A stretch of 64,000 nt of DNA from the NCBI GenBank assembly GCA_938002255.1, contig CALLAL010000040.1:1-64000 (forward strand), read 5' to 3'. A model generated the notes under the pieces. That model saw only the letters and a list, made by a program, of their open reading frames with translations, was not told where the DNA came from and did not search any database. This DNA comes from an uncultured bacterium (GTDB lineage: Bacteria > Desulfobacterota > BSN033 > UBA1163). Below, in pieces: positions 25,079 to 35,101 of this stretch (its first letter is position 1; each line of letters opens with the position of its first letter). The position numbers and the translations under genes are program-made.

Positions 25079-25789
25079 ATGGGAGAGGTCTGGAAGGTTG
25101 CTGTGATTGAATCTTTTAATAAATTTTTGGGGAAAGTCATTACCTTTCTTCCCAATTTATTGGCTATGATCACCATTCTCATCCTGGGTTGGGTCATTGC
25201 CTGGTTCGTCAAAACGATAGTCTTTCTTTTTCTGAAGGCCATCCAATTTGATAAAATAAGTGAGCGATGGGGTCTAACCCTTCTCTTCGCTCAACGGGGA
25301 ATCACCTATTCTCCTGCTCATTTACTCAGCCGTTTTTTCTACTGGGTGATTATCCTGATTACCCTCATTTTAGGGATTAATGCCCTTGAGGTAGCCGCCA
25401 CCCAGCAGGCAATCTCCCAGTTCTTCAATTACCTTCCCCACCTGTTTGCTGCGCTGATCCTTCTGGTCATCGGTTATCTCATCGCCATCTTCCTGGGACA
25501 GGCGATTTTAATCTCAGCCGTCAACGCTCAGATGGAATCTGCGAAATGGATGGCCCGTTCGGTGCGCTGGTTCATCATTATCCTTTCCTGGACGATGGCT
25601 CTCTATCACCTCGGTATCGCTGAGAAGGTGATCGTGGCGGCTTTCTCCATTACCTTTGGGGGCATTGTTCTCGCCCTTGCCATTGCCTTTGGATGGGGAG
25701 GAAAGGATCTGGCAAAAGATTTTTTGGAGAGGCATTACAAGAGGAAAGAGAAAGAAGAGGGCACGAGGGATGATCTTTCTCATCTCTAA
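25079..25789 (+). CDS. CmpX-like membrane protein with conserved TM-helix repeats
   Basis: 236 residues from ATG 25079, 8-10 bases after AGGAGG; a GTG at 25070 would overlap that site. There are four to five membrane helices arranged as two copies of the short conserved-TM-helix unit (FNKFLGKVITFLPNLLAMI and FFNYLPHLFAALILLVIGY), followed by a Gly-rich helix (FGGIVLALAIAFGWGGKD) like the pore helix of MscS. Such proteins are related to mechanosensitive channels. As last gene of the compatible-solute operon it may release solutes or sense membrane tension. It converges with tamB with only 3 bases between the stops. Confidence 0.65.
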   Translation: MGEVWKVAVIESFNKFLGKVITFLPNLLAMITILILGWVIAWFVKTIVFLFLKAIQFDKISERWGLTLLFAQRGITYSPAHLLSRFFYWVIILITLILGINALEVAATQQAISQFFNYLPHLFAALILLVIGYLIAIFLGQAILISAVNAQMESAKWMARSVRWFIIILSWTMALYHLGIAEKVIVAAFSITFGGIVLALAIAFGWGGKDLAKDFLERHYKRKEKEEGTRDDLSHL

Positions 25790-25792
25790 GGA

Positions 25793-28700
25793 TTATCTGA
25801 ATTCAATTCGATAAAACAGGGTCGCCCCTGTTTCAGTTCCTGTGGCGGCCTCCACCTCCAATCGTTTTGAAAGGGTATATCGGAGCGTCACGAGAGTGGT
25901 GTCTGTGAAGAGAGAGCGACCCAGACTGATATAAAGTTTGGGTGTCAGATATTTCCCAATGGTGACCATAGAGCGGGAAACCTCACTCTCTCCAGGCGGG
26001 ATGGTGATATCCAGTGTATCCAGACCAAACATTTTTTTGAGCTGGCCCTGGAGGATGACCGATTCTCCCGCTGTGAGAAAAGCTCCTGCGGCCTGAATGA
26101 GGGAGGGGCTGGCCTCTACCCCCTTTCCAAGGGGTTGACCGAGAACAATATAGGAAAGGATATCCGTATCTGGCATCGAAGGTCTCGAATATAGCCTTAC
26201 CAGAGGTTTTTTTAATGTTCCCGTTACTGCAATCCCTGCCTGTATATCCCCAACCTTTCTTACTGCAATTCCATCGAGGGAAGGGTTATCCACTGGGCCG
26301 CCGGTGAAAAAAAGACGTCCCCTGATGAATTCAAGTTTTTGACCAAAGGCGGTGTAATGACCCCGAATGGCACGAATCTCTCCTTCAGCATTCATCCTTT
26401 CCATATCGTGAGCTTTTAGGGTTAATTGTCCAGTTAACCGGGCCTCCAGACCTTCTATCTTAATCGATACCTTTTCCCCTAATAACAACCGAACCTGCAT
26501 CTCCAGAGCGAATGGAAATTTTCTTTTTGCAATCTCAGGCGCATCGACAATGATGACATCCGGGCTTGGCCGTATCCTATCTTGTGAGGGTTGCCCTGAA
26601 AGTAAAAATTCTGGAATTCCGATATCCCCCGTGATCGCAATGTTTTGAGGAGTGCCTTGAAACTTGAGGTGAGGATTACTTAACACCTGAAGCTCCGGGA
26701 GGTGAATGGTTTGAAAACGATCTCCTTTCAGATGTCCTTCATAGTGATTGACCTTCCAATTCTTCAATCCAATCGTGACAATTCCTTCGAGGGAGCCCTG
26801 GCCCGAACGGATCTTAATGGATGTGAGACGGATCTGATCTTTCATCCATTCTGCCTCAACACGGATGTCCTCAAGCCGAATCCCTGCTGAGGGCAGATAC
26901 CCTTGGGCTTTCTCCAATGTCAACCGGCCTTTGAGATTTGGCTCTTCCCATGTTCCATTGCCTGTCAGGTTTACCTGAAGTTGTCCTTGACTCTCTTGAA
27001 CCATTCCCGGCAAGAGGGCCGGAAGCAGGCCCTTCTCTTCAAACTTCCCCTCTAATGAGACCTTGATGGATCCCTTCTGTTGAATCGCAATCGGAAACCG
27101 GGAAGGAAGAGGCAATTGAAATTCTCCCTTAAGATACCCGTGTTCCTGTAGCGCAAGCGAGATTTCTCCTGAAAGATATTCTTTTTGCCAAGTCCATTTG
27201 ACCTCTGCCTTCTGAAGCATGGCTTTCATCATTCCTTCTTCATTTCGAAAGCCTATCGCCCCATAGGCCACCCTTAATTCTCCTGTTGTTTCAAATTGAT
27301 CCTTCATCCACTTCCCGGAGAGGTGACCATTAACTCCGCCCTCGAGCATGACCTGCCTTGGCAGATAGGATTTAAAGAGGCCGAGGTCTATCCCTGACCA
27401 GTTGGCTAAAAGGGTTCCCCTTTCAGGAAAGGCCATCTGAGCAGGCTCAGGCGATGAGACACTGGCCAGGAACCGAACGCCTTTTCCAAAATCAAGGTCA
27501 CAAGAGGAGAGTAGCCTTGTTTCATTCCAGTTCAATTTGATTATTCCCTGCTGAATCTCCATCTTCAAAGAATCGGTCGAACCATGATGCTTCGAAAACA
27601 AGAAAGGGACTCGACCTGAAGGAAGCTCGAGTTGAGCTTTCTTTATTTTGATCAGACCTTCAAGACGAGGTCTTCCCCAGGTTCCATGGGCCTTCAGATC
27701 GAGTTCGATGTTGCCCTGACTTTTTCGAATCTTCTCCGGGAAGAGAGAAGGAAGCAGTCCTTTTTCATTCATCCATCCCTGCAGAGAAAAGTGGAGGGGA
27801 CCTTGAGAATCAATCATCCAGGGCCGTTGGGGTTTCACCGGCACATGGAAGGTGCTTTTAATCCTGGCATAGTCTGAGAGCATGAAGGAAAGGTCCCCTT
27901 TGAGGGTTTCCTTTTCCCAGATCCAGTTCAAGTCCACCGTCTGTAAATCGGTTGAGACTTCATCTTTTTGGTCTTTCCACTTCAGTCTGCCCTGAAACAC
28001 TCTAAGAGATCCTGAATGGTCGAATCGAGAATCCTGTGTGTAATGCCCTGAAAGCCTGCCTGAGAGTTTTCCCTCGAGGACCATATTCTTGGGAAACCAG
28101 GGTTTGAAAAGCAGGAGATCGATCGATTCCCAGTGACCCTCCATCTGAACCTGTTTGGGGACCTCCATTCGTGCGGGCTGGTCTGAAAGGATGTTTATCT
28201 TTAGCCTGCCTCCCGTTGAAAACTCAATGACGGTTGAAGCCTGAAGCCGTTTTTCATCCCAGTGGAATTTTATCCTGCCTTCTGCCCGATCGACCTTTAA
28301 AAAAGAGGTATCCCTGATTCCCCCTTCCATGAGGGCTTCGCCAGCCATTTTCATCCGATCCTGTGTCCCCCACTGGAAGATCAAATCTCCCCGGGTCTGT
28401 CCTTCCAGAAGGATCTCTTTTAGAAATGGATTTGCCCGGGCAAGATTCAGTTGATGCCATTTCATCTCGACTGTCCCCTGAAACGGATTGAGGGTCAGAT
28501 CTGCATGGAGAGAAAGGGTTTCCCCCCTGGAACTTACCAACTTGAAGGACTTCAATGTTAACCGGTGAGAGGAAACACCAACCTCCGCATCTGTGTGGAG
28601 TTTCCATAAGCCCATCGAATCGGTTCCGGTCCATTCAAGGAGGCTCCCCCGCCAGCTCTTCCCATCGTAGCCTCCTTTTAAAACGGCTTTGATCCGGGTC

Positions 28701-30442
28701 TCCGGATGTTGAGCAAAGAGGATCAACCGATGTTCTGAGAGTTTGCCAGAGGCTTCTACCCTGATAGAGTCGAATCGGATCGATTGATAGATCACGTTAT
28801 GTAGTTTACCTTTCAGTTCAATCGGACCGTCCTCATTTTCATCAAAGCGGGCAAACAGTTCTCCTGATCCCAGGAAGATCTCTTTGAAAAAGAGATCTTT
28901 TCCCTTGCCGGTCACATCGAGGGCTAATCGGTGAGGATCCTTCCAGTGGAATACCCCCTTTGATTGAAGCTGACCCCGGGCACCTGGAATCACTCCTGAG
29001 AGGTCGTCTATCTCTGCATGGAAGACGATCTGTTCACGGAAGGTCCCTCGGGCAAAGAGATCCACCCCTCTTCCTTTAAGGTCTGCTTTGATAACGTGCA
29101 GAAAGGATTTTTCAAGATGCAGATCGATCTCTCCCGTGATGGGTTGACCACGGAGATGGCTCTGGAAAAGGCGAATTTTCAGCTTTGCTTCAGGGGATTT
29201 TCCCTTAAGCCAGAAGATCATTCCTTTAAGATTGAGATGGATATTCCCCTTCCACTCCGGAGTGATTCGGGCAGGATTGAGATGGGTGGCTTCAAGGTCT
29301 CCTTCAAGGGATAGACCGTTTTCCCATCCTGCTTTCAGATGACCCTTAACATTTCCGTCGAGGAGTGAACCGTCGAGAATGGTGAGATGGACTTCGTGAA
29401 GATTCCCTTTGAATGTCCCTGAAAGAAATCCAGAATACCATTTGTTTTTCTCATGTTCAACCCTCAACGTTCCCCGATAGTCATGGAATGATCCTTCAAC
29501 ATCGAGTGCTCCAGAAACTGGGGTTTTAAGACCCGTCTCTTGGGAAAGATCCATATTTGTAAAATTTGTTTTCATCTTCAGTATCGGGTCTTCGGCAGAA
29601 AAGAGGATGGAGCCCTGACCGGTTAACGATCCTTGCCGTCCGGGTCTTGACATACGAACGTTGGGAAACTGGAGAGTGTCTCGGGTCAAGGCTATTTCTG
29701 ATTCCAAGAGAAATGTTTTGGCAGTTCCAGCCATTGCTTCGACGAAGGCATTGCCTTTCATCTGTTCGGCTCCTCTGACGGAAAGAAGCCTTGAGTTCAC
29801 CTGAACGCTGTCAATACCCAGGATGGGCCTGGAAGGTTTAACATGAAGATGGAAATGAAGCCCTGGTTTGGCCAGCCCCAGTTCGACCGATCCTTTAATC
29901 GTACCCGAAGCCAATCTAAAATCGATCTCTTCCAGCGTTAACAGGCCTTCGGTCCAGGCAAGGCGGGCCGTCAGTCTTTCAATTTCAATAGACTGGCGAT
30001 CCAATCTTCGATAAACAAGGTTTTCGATATGGAATTTTTTTATCTTACTGTGAACCCAATAAGCGAAACCCGGAGCGGTGGGCCATTTAAAATCTGGAGT
30101 TGTCTTTATCTCAGGTCGCTGGTCTTGAAGGTTAACCTCCTGCAAGATCAGCTCTTCGATCATCACCTTTCCTGTCAACAGAAATAAAGGTCTCCAGCGA
30201 ATTTGAAAATTTTTTACTTTCATTCCACCCTGGGCCCAGGAAAGTTGAAGTTCCTCCAGGGTGAGGTGGTGCCCTAACTGCCCGGAAATCTTTTGGGTCT
30301 CAATCCTGACAGACGTCCATCGGGAGATGCTGGACAATACCCAACGGACACCTCCGGGGGTCGTCAGGAGCCAGTAAAAGCTCCCGAGGAATGCAGCAAC
30401 CAATAAAAGAATCAGAATAAAAAGAATGGTCCAGCGTCTCAT
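25793..30442 (-). CDS. tamB: TamB, inner-membrane component of the translocation and assembly module
   Basis: 1549 residues. An N-terminal membrane anchor (WTILFILILLLVAAFLGSFYWL) is followed by over a thousand residues of beta-rich repeats (AsmA-like beta-taco), with recurring phrases such as KGxLHL and LEGRLxGHL showing internal repeats. The C-terminal ~350 residues are the TamB (DUF490) domain (GQLTLKAHDMERMNAEGEIRAIRGHY; LGQPLGKG; DTLDITIPPGESE; FTDTTLVTLRYTLSKRL) ending in RIEFR. TamB spans the periplasm and moves lipids and/or helps insert outer-membrane proteins. It overlaps tamA by 4 bases. Confidence 0.9.
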   Translation of the reverse strand: MRRWTILFILILLLVAAFLGSFYWLLTTPGGVRWVLSSISRWTSVRIETQKISGQLGHHLTLEELQLSWAQGGMKVKNFQIRWRPLFLLTGKVMIEELILQEVNLQDQRPEIKTTPDFKWPTAPGFAYWVHSKIKKFHIENLVYRRLDRQSIEIERLTARLAWTEGLLTLEEIDFRLASGTIKGSVELGLAKPGLHFHLHVKPSRPILGIDSVQVNSRLLSVRGAEQMKGNAFVEAMAGTAKTFLLESEIALTRDTLQFPNVRMSRPGRQGSLTGQGSILFSAEDPILKMKTNFTNMDLSQETGLKTPVSGALDVEGSFHDYRGTLRVEHEKNKWYSGFLSGTFKGNLHEVHLTILDGSLLDGNVKGHLKAGWENGLSLEGDLEATHLNPARITPEWKGNIHLNLKGMIFWLKGKSPEAKLKIRLFQSHLRGQPITGEIDLHLEKSFLHVIKADLKGRGVDLFARGTFREQIVFHAEIDDLSGVIPGARGQLQSKGVFHWKDPHRLALDVTGKGKDLFFKEIFLGSGELFARFDENEDGPIELKGKLHNVIYQSIRFDSIRVEASGKLSEHRLILFAQHPETRIKAVLKGGYDGKSWRGSLLEWTGTDSMGLWKLHTDAEVGVSSHRLTLKSFKLVSSRGETLSLHADLTLNPFQGTVEMKWHQLNLARANPFLKEILLEGQTRGDLIFQWGTQDRMKMAGEALMEGGIRDTSFLKVDRAEGRIKFHWDEKRLQASTVIEFSTGGRLKINILSDQPARMEVPKQVQMEGHWESIDLLLFKPWFPKNMVLEGKLSGRLSGHYTQDSRFDHSGSLRVFQGRLKWKDQKDEVSTDLQTVDLNWIWEKETLKGDLSFMLSDYARIKSTFHVPVKPQRPWMIDSQGPLHFSLQGWMNEKGLLPSLFPEKIRKSQGNIELDLKAHGTWGRPRLEGLIKIKKAQLELPSGRVPFLFSKHHGSTDSLKMEIQQGIIKLNWNETRLLSSCDLDFGKGVRFLASVSSPEPAQMAFPERGTLLANWSGIDLGLFKSYLPRQVMLEGGVNGHLSGKWMKDQFETTGELRVAYGAIGFRNEEGMMKAMLQKAEVKWTWQKEYLSGEISLALQEHGYLKGEFQLPLPSRFPIAIQQKGSIKVSLEGKFEEKGLLPALLPGMVQESQGQLQVNLTGNGTWEEPNLKGRLTLEKAQGYLPSAGIRLEDIRVEAEWMKDQIRLTSIKIRSGQGSLEGIVTIGLKNWKVNHYEGHLKGDRFQTIHLPELQVLSNPHLKFQGTPQNIAITGDIGIPEFLLSGQPSQDRIRPSPDVIIVDAPEIAKRKFPFALEMQVRLLLGEKVSIKIEGLEARLTGQLTLKAHDMERMNAEGEIRAIRGHYTAFGQKLEFIRGRLFFTGGPVDNPSLDGIAVRKVGDIQAGIAVTGTLKKPLVRLYSRPSMPDTDILSYIVLGQPLGKGVEASPSLIQAAGAFLTAGESVILQGQLKKMFGLDTLDITIPPGESEVSRSMVTIGKYLTPKLYISLGRSLFTDTTLVTLRYTLSKRLEVEAATGTETGATLFYRIEFR

Positions 30443-32229
30443 AACCCAAACCCCACACTCAGATGGATCCTAAAATCTGGATCCTTCACGCCCAACTGGT
30501 AGGCAAGATCGAGACGAATGGGACCAATCGGGGTATAAAGCCTGAGACCCAAACCAATCCCCTGCTGAGGATCAATGTCCTTAAAATCATTGAAAGCGTT
30601 GCCAACATCATAAAAGACGGCTAATGCCAGTATGTTGCTAAGGGCTCGCTCAATCTCGATGCTCCCGACCAGAAGATGCTTGCCACCCACGACTTTGCCA
30701 CTTGCGTCCCTTGGTCCAAGAGACTGATAGGCATAACCACGTATACTTCGATCGCCTCCAGCAAAAAATCGAACAGAAGGAGGAAGTTCACGAAGAGGAT
30801 CGCTCAGAAGGGTAAACCCGGCCTGGCCACGCGAAAAGAGAGTAAACTGAAGCGGGAGGGGAAGGATCAGATCCCCTCCAGTTAAAACTTGTAAAAAACG
30901 GGTATCCGATCCAAGAAATTCACCTGTTCCTCTTAACTCCAGCTCGTAACGATATCCTTTTTTAGGACGGATGAGGTCATCATAACGCCTTTCAATAAAA
31001 CGGAGTCCAGGCATCACAAGACGGGAGCGACCTTCCTGAATTCCAACTTCAAAATCTTCTCGGCGAATCCTGAGATAACCCGATCCAAGTCGCCCTTTTC
31101 CCAGGCTGCGCGTATGTTCAAACTCAAGTGTGAAAGCCTGACTTTCAAATGTCTTCACCCGTTCATGCTCGATTCCTCCTTTGAAGGATGTAAAGCTGTC
31201 AAGGTCCGAGAGGCTTGGTATGACATAGCGGGAGACAAGATTTTGAAGACGTTCGGAGACATTGGCTTGGACATGCCACTCATGTCCCCAATGATTAAAA
31301 TTTAGGTCCTGATAATTTCCGGTCAACCTTGCTCCGGAGTCGGTACTGTAACCCACCCCCATCCTCAACCGTTTGGGTCGAGAAGGAACCAGTTTCACCT
31401 TGACCGGGATGTGATGCTCCCTGGCCACTTCTTTTTCTGCAATCAGAACGACTTCTCTAAACCGATCTGAATTGTTGAGGTTGATCTGGGTCTGGAAGAT
31501 TTTCGGATAAGAAAAAGTTTCTCCGCTCTGGAAGGTAAAGTATCTCATCAAGAAACGCTCAGGGTATTCCGGGGCGCCTTCGAGGTGAATCTCTCCAAAA
31601 TAATATCTTGGACCTGTCTCAAGGATGAGTTCGATTTCGGCGCTGAGGGTGGTTTTAAAAACCCGGATGGTATGGACAGAGAAATCCGCATCAAGGTATC
31701 CCAAATTCAGAGCCTCTGTCCGGAGACTTCCTTTTGCCCCTTCGTAGGTCGGGTGGTGGAGGGGGTCCCCCTTTTTTAGCGGAAAAACAGCCAGTTGCTC
31801 TCGTAATGCCTTCTCTTCTGCTCCAGGACCCTGAATGGATATCTTCACTGAAGTTACCCGAACTGGAGGTCCTGGTTCAACTTGAACCTGGATTCTAAAG
31901 ATTCCTTCTTCGACGGTCTCCATAGAAACTTCTACCTTTGCCTGATAATAACCAAAAGGCTCAAGGGCCCCTTGGACTCTTTGAGGGATCTGGTTCTTGA
32001 AACGTTCCAGCCAAAACCTATCCACTTTTCCTTCGCGGATTAACCCGGTAGGAAGTCTGAGTGCGGTTTGAACGTTTTGCAGTTCCTCCCCTTTCACTCC
32101 GTGGATCAGGACCTCTATAGGGTCTCTCAATTCTATTTGGGGAGGGCTCTCATCGTTACCATTTGCCATTCCTATCACCGCATTGAAAAGGCAGAATAAG
32201 ATCATCCCTCCAAAGAAAATTATTCTCAT
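30439..32229 (-). CDS. tamA: TamA, BamA-family outer-membrane protein
   Basis: 596 residues with a signal peptide (RIIFFGGMILFCLFNAVIGMANG). Three POTRA domains cover ~35-265 (for example PVRVTSVKISIQGPG and YYFGEIHLEGAPEY), followed by a 16-strand surface-antigen barrel with FFAGGDRSIRGYAYQSLGPRD, the conserved lid-loop motif, and a C-terminal DFRIHLSVGFGL strand ending in a hydrophobic residue. It partners with TamB, encoded next. The gene follows the Kef-type antiporter by 22 bases, so they may share a transcript. Confidence 0.9.
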   Translation of the reverse strand: MRIIFFGGMILFCLFNAVIGMANGNDESPPQIELRDPIEVLIHGVKGEELQNVQTALRLPTGLIREGKVDRFWLERFKNQIPQRVQGALEPFGYYQAKVEVSMETVEEGIFRIQVQVEPGPPVRVTSVKISIQGPGAEEKALREQLAVFPLKKGDPLHHPTYEGAKGSLRTEALNLGYLDADFSVHTIRVFKTTLSAEIELILETGPRYYFGEIHLEGAPEYPERFLMRYFTFQSGETFSYPKIFQTQINLNNSDRFREVVLIAEKEVAREHHIPVKVKLVPSRPKRLRMGVGYSTDSGARLTGNYQDLNFNHWGHEWHVQANVSERLQNLVSRYVIPSLSDLDSFTSFKGGIEHERVKTFESQAFTLEFEHTRSLGKGRLGSGYLRIRREDFEVGIQEGRSRLVMPGLRFIERRYDDLIRPKKGYRYELELRGTGEFLGSDTRFLQVLTGGDLILPLPLQFTLFSRGQAGFTLLSDPLRELPPSVRFFAGGDRSIRGYAYQSLGPRDASGKVVGGKHLLVGSIEIERALSNILALAVFYDVGNAFNDFKDIDPQQGIGLGLRLYTPIGPIRLDLAYQLGVKDPDFRIHLSVGFGL

Positions 32230-32251
32230 TCTGGATGTTCGTCCTTTTGAG

Positions 32252-33904
32252 TCAACCCTCTTCTATAGACCCCAGCAATTCGGCGGCCTCCTTTGCAGCA
32301 TCTGCAAACGGGAAAAGGATGAGGTCAGCGCCGGATTCCTTAAGTATTTCCGCATCGCGTGGATTATGAGCCGTTACAATTTTCTGTCCATCAAAACCAT
32401 GGTGACGCAGGGCATCAAGAAGGGCAAGATTGACCTCTCGTTGGGGAATGGTACTAACGATCCACCTTGTGTCTTTTAAAGGCAGGGTGGGAGGGAAATC
32501 AGGGTCTTCTGCATCTCCATAAAGAGCCTGAAGTCCCTTCTGGTTCCACTCTGCGACCGTTTTTGAATTGATATCCACGCCAAGGACTTTCAACCCTCGT
32601 TGATGAAGATGTTGGGCGAGGTTCGATCCATAACGTCCCAGGCCAAAGAGAATCACATCGACGGATGGGGAAACTTTTTCTCCTTCCTCAGCCTTTTCTC
32701 GGTAGGGAACACTTCGCTCGAAGAGGGTTAACCACCCGGCGAGCCGTTCGTACAGGAAATGGGAATAGAGGATCAAATAAGTGGAAAGACCAATGGTGAT
32801 CAGTCCCACAAGGGTGATCAGCCCAAGGGTTTCCTTTCCAATGTGTCCGATGCTTACCCCTAAAGCGCCAAGAATCAATGAAAACTCACTGATCTGTGCA
32901 ACCGTTAATCCAGCCAGGAATCCGGTTCTCCGTCGGTATCCCATGACCCCCATAATGATCAACACGATCAACGGATTGCCAATCAAGACAAAGAGAGACA
33001 GAACAACTGCCGGGAGCATTTGTCCCCCGAGAAGGCCCAAATCTAATTGGGCTCCCAGATCAATAAAAAAGAAGAGGAGCAAGAAATCTCTAAGACTGAC
33101 CAGGCGAGCCCCAATGGCTTCGCGATAACTGGTGGAAGCCAGTGAAATTCCGGCTAAAAAAGCACCCACCTCTTTACTGAATCCAATGGATTCGCTGAGG
33201 AGGGCAAACGAGACTGCCCAGGCGATCGAAAAAAGCATCAGGAGCTCAAGGGAACGGGCCAGATGATGCAATAACCAGGGCAGGATGAAACGCATAAGTA
33301 CTCCAATGACGGCCAGAAATGCCGCTCCTTTCAATAGAAGCAACATGAGAGTTCGCGCCAGTTGATCAGAAAGACCTGCCTGACCATAAGCGGAAAGTCC
33401 AATCATCACCAGGATGACAACGATATCCTGGACGATGAGAAATCCAACAGCGATCCGTCCATGAAGTGTATCTAATTCCCGCTTATCTGAAAGGAGCTTG
33501 ACGATAATAATTGTACTTGAAAAGGTTAAAGCCACCGCTACGTAGATGGCCTCAACCTCCTCCAATCCAAGGGCAAGGGATAAAAAGTAGCCGATGGCAG
33601 AGGTGAAAAAAACCTGTCCCAGGCCGGTCGCCAACGCCACAGGCCCAAGGGTCCGAATCAAATGGACATCCAGTTTAAGACCGACCACAAAGAGCAAAAT
33701 GGCAATACCCATTCGGGCTAACAGGTCAATCTGGTCACGGGAGGTGACCCACCCTAACATCGATGGGCCTACCAGTATTCCTATCAGGATATATCCCAGG
33801 ATAAGAGGCTGTTTCAGCTTAAGGCAAAATGCGCCAATCAAAGCAGCGCCAAGGAGCAACACGGCTATTTCCGTAAAGATGTTTTCAAAGGGAGGAATGG
33901 GCAT
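32252..33904 (-). CDS. Kef-type monovalent cation:proton antiporter with TrkA-N domain
   Basis: 550 residues. About twelve to thirteen membrane helices form a CPA2 antiporter (GYILIGILVGPSMLG near the start; FFFIDLGAQLDLG; EVGAFLAGISLAS), and the C-terminal ~120 residues form a Rossmann RCK/TrkA-N domain (DVILFGLGRYGSNLAQHL; LGVDINSKTV; YGDAEDPDF) that would bind a nucleotide or NAD(H). It probably exports K+ or Na+ in exchange for protons under stress. The RCK-C domain is absent. No KefF or KefG partner is adjacent. Confidence 0.82.
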   Translation of the reverse strand: MPIPPFENIFTEIAVLLLGAALIGAFCLKLKQPLILGYILIGILVGPSMLGWVTSRDQIDLLARMGIAILLFVVGLKLDVHLIRTLGPVALATGLGQVFFTSAIGYFLSLALGLEEVEAIYVAVALTFSSTIIIVKLLSDKRELDTLHGRIAVGFLIVQDIVVILVMIGLSAYGQAGLSDQLARTLMLLLLKGAAFLAVIGVLMRFILPWLLHHLARSLELLMLFSIAWAVSFALLSESIGFSKEVGAFLAGISLASTSYREAIGARLVSLRDFLLLFFFIDLGAQLDLGLLGGQMLPAVVLSLFVLIGNPLIVLIIMGVMGYRRRTGFLAGLTVAQISEFSLILGALGVSIGHIGKETLGLITLVGLITIGLSTYLILYSHFLYERLAGWLTLFERSVPYREKAEEGEKVSPSVDVILFGLGRYGSNLAQHLHQRGLKVLGVDINSKTVAEWNQKGLQALYGDAEDPDFPPTLPLKDTRWIVSTIPQREVNLALLDALRHHGFDGQKIVTAHNPRDAEILKESGADLILFPFADAAKEAAELLGSIEEG

Positions 33905-33922
33905 AATCTAAACCTTTATGGT

Positions 33923-35044
33923 TTATTGAGTGGGTCTGTCCTCTGAAGGCCAGAGGTGTCTATGGATATAGTGGAACATCTCTTCACACCGCTTTGCCTC
34001 TTTTAACCGACCCACGTCTCGGAAGACTTTTGTCAGGGCCTCCCAGGCAGGGATGAAAAAGGGATCCCTTCTGAGGCAATGTTCGAACTGGGCAATGGCC
34101 TCTTCCATTCTATGCTCTTTTGTGAGTTCGAGCCCCTTTTGGTAGTGAGCCCTCAGATGATTCACTTCCTGTTCTATGGGAATCCGAAAGACATGTTCCT
34201 GCTTCAGGATCAAAGAAGAACAAGGCAAAGCTCTCACTGCCTTTTCTGTTGTGCTTCCTAAAAGCATTCGGGTCAGCCCTGTTTTTCCTGCGGATCCCAT
34301 GACCAGCAAGTCTGCTCGAATGTCTTGAACGGTACGAAGGATTTCATCACCAGGCTTTCCCCTTCGGATCAGTTTTTTATAAGAGACTTCTTCAAGCGGA
34401 AATCCCCGCAGAAATCGGTCAAATTCCTGTTGTTGTCGCCTCACCGTAAGCTTCTCTTTGGATTCGCCGGGGGTAGCGCCTATGCCGAAGTAGTGGCTTA
34501 ATAAGGGTTCAAAGACTGTCTGAACGGTGAGTCGGGCATGGAACCTCTTTGCCAATAAAATGGCATTTCTTAGGGCCCTCCGGGAGGATTCTGAAAAATC
34601 AACCGGACAAAGAATATTTCTTATCCTTGGAGGAGTTCCCCGTTTCACGATCCATACAGGTTGGGACGCATAGGTCATGACCTTTTCAGCCACTCCCCCC
34701 AGAGTGCTGCGATGCGACTGATTGCCTGATCCCAGGACGATCAGGTTGACGTCCAGTTCTTCAGAATATTCGATCACTCGCTCAAAAGGGATGCCAAATC
34801 GAATGATGGGATCCACGACGGAGATTCCTTCTTTTTGGATTTCTTTTCCCAAGGCATTCATCTTTTTGGATACGTGATTTCTAATCTGGCTTCGGATCAT
34901 TCGGAAGTCTTTTATTTCAGGGATGACATGGATGAGGAGAATCTCGGACTCAAAGGTACTTGCCAAAAGCGTCGCCAATCGAAGGGCATTTTGAGAAGCC
35001 TGTTGAAAATCGGTGGCTATCAAAATTTTTTCAAGCTGTTTCAT
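33923..35044 (-). CDS. Tandem universal stress protein with TPR-like tail
   Basis: 373 residues: two UspA domains (~1-140 and ~145-285) followed by ~85 residues with a TPR-like pattern (GLELTKEHRMEEAIAQFEHCLRRDP; PAWEALTKVFRDVGRL). The second domain has the nucleotide-binding signature GSAGKTGLTRMLLGSTTEKAV; the first has a similar GSGNQSHRSTLGGVAEKV. A GGAG site precedes the ATG. The added TPR points to a protein partner. It sits between the antiporter and a membrane protease, in a run of stress genes. Confidence 0.82.
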   Translation of the reverse strand: MKQLEKILIATDFQQASQNALRLATLLASTFESEILLIHVIPEIKDFRMIRSQIRNHVSKKMNALGKEIQKEGISVVDPIIRFGIPFERVIEYSEELDVNLIVLGSGNQSHRSTLGGVAEKVMTYASQPVWIVKRGTPPRIRNILCPVDFSESSRRALRNAILLAKRFHARLTVQTVFEPLLSHYFGIGATPGESKEKLTVRRQQQEFDRFLRGFPLEEVSYKKLIRRGKPGDEILRTVQDIRADLLVMGSAGKTGLTRMLLGSTTEKAVRALPCSSLILKQEHVFRIPIEQEVNHLRAHYQKGLELTKEHRMEEAIAQFEHCLRRDPFFIPAWEALTKVFRDVGRLKEAKRCEEMFHYIHRHLWPSEDRPTQ

Positions 35045-35101
35045 GATCTTTTTTCTCCAGAGGTATTTAGCTTCGATGGGAACCTCGATTTGAAACCCGT
35101 C

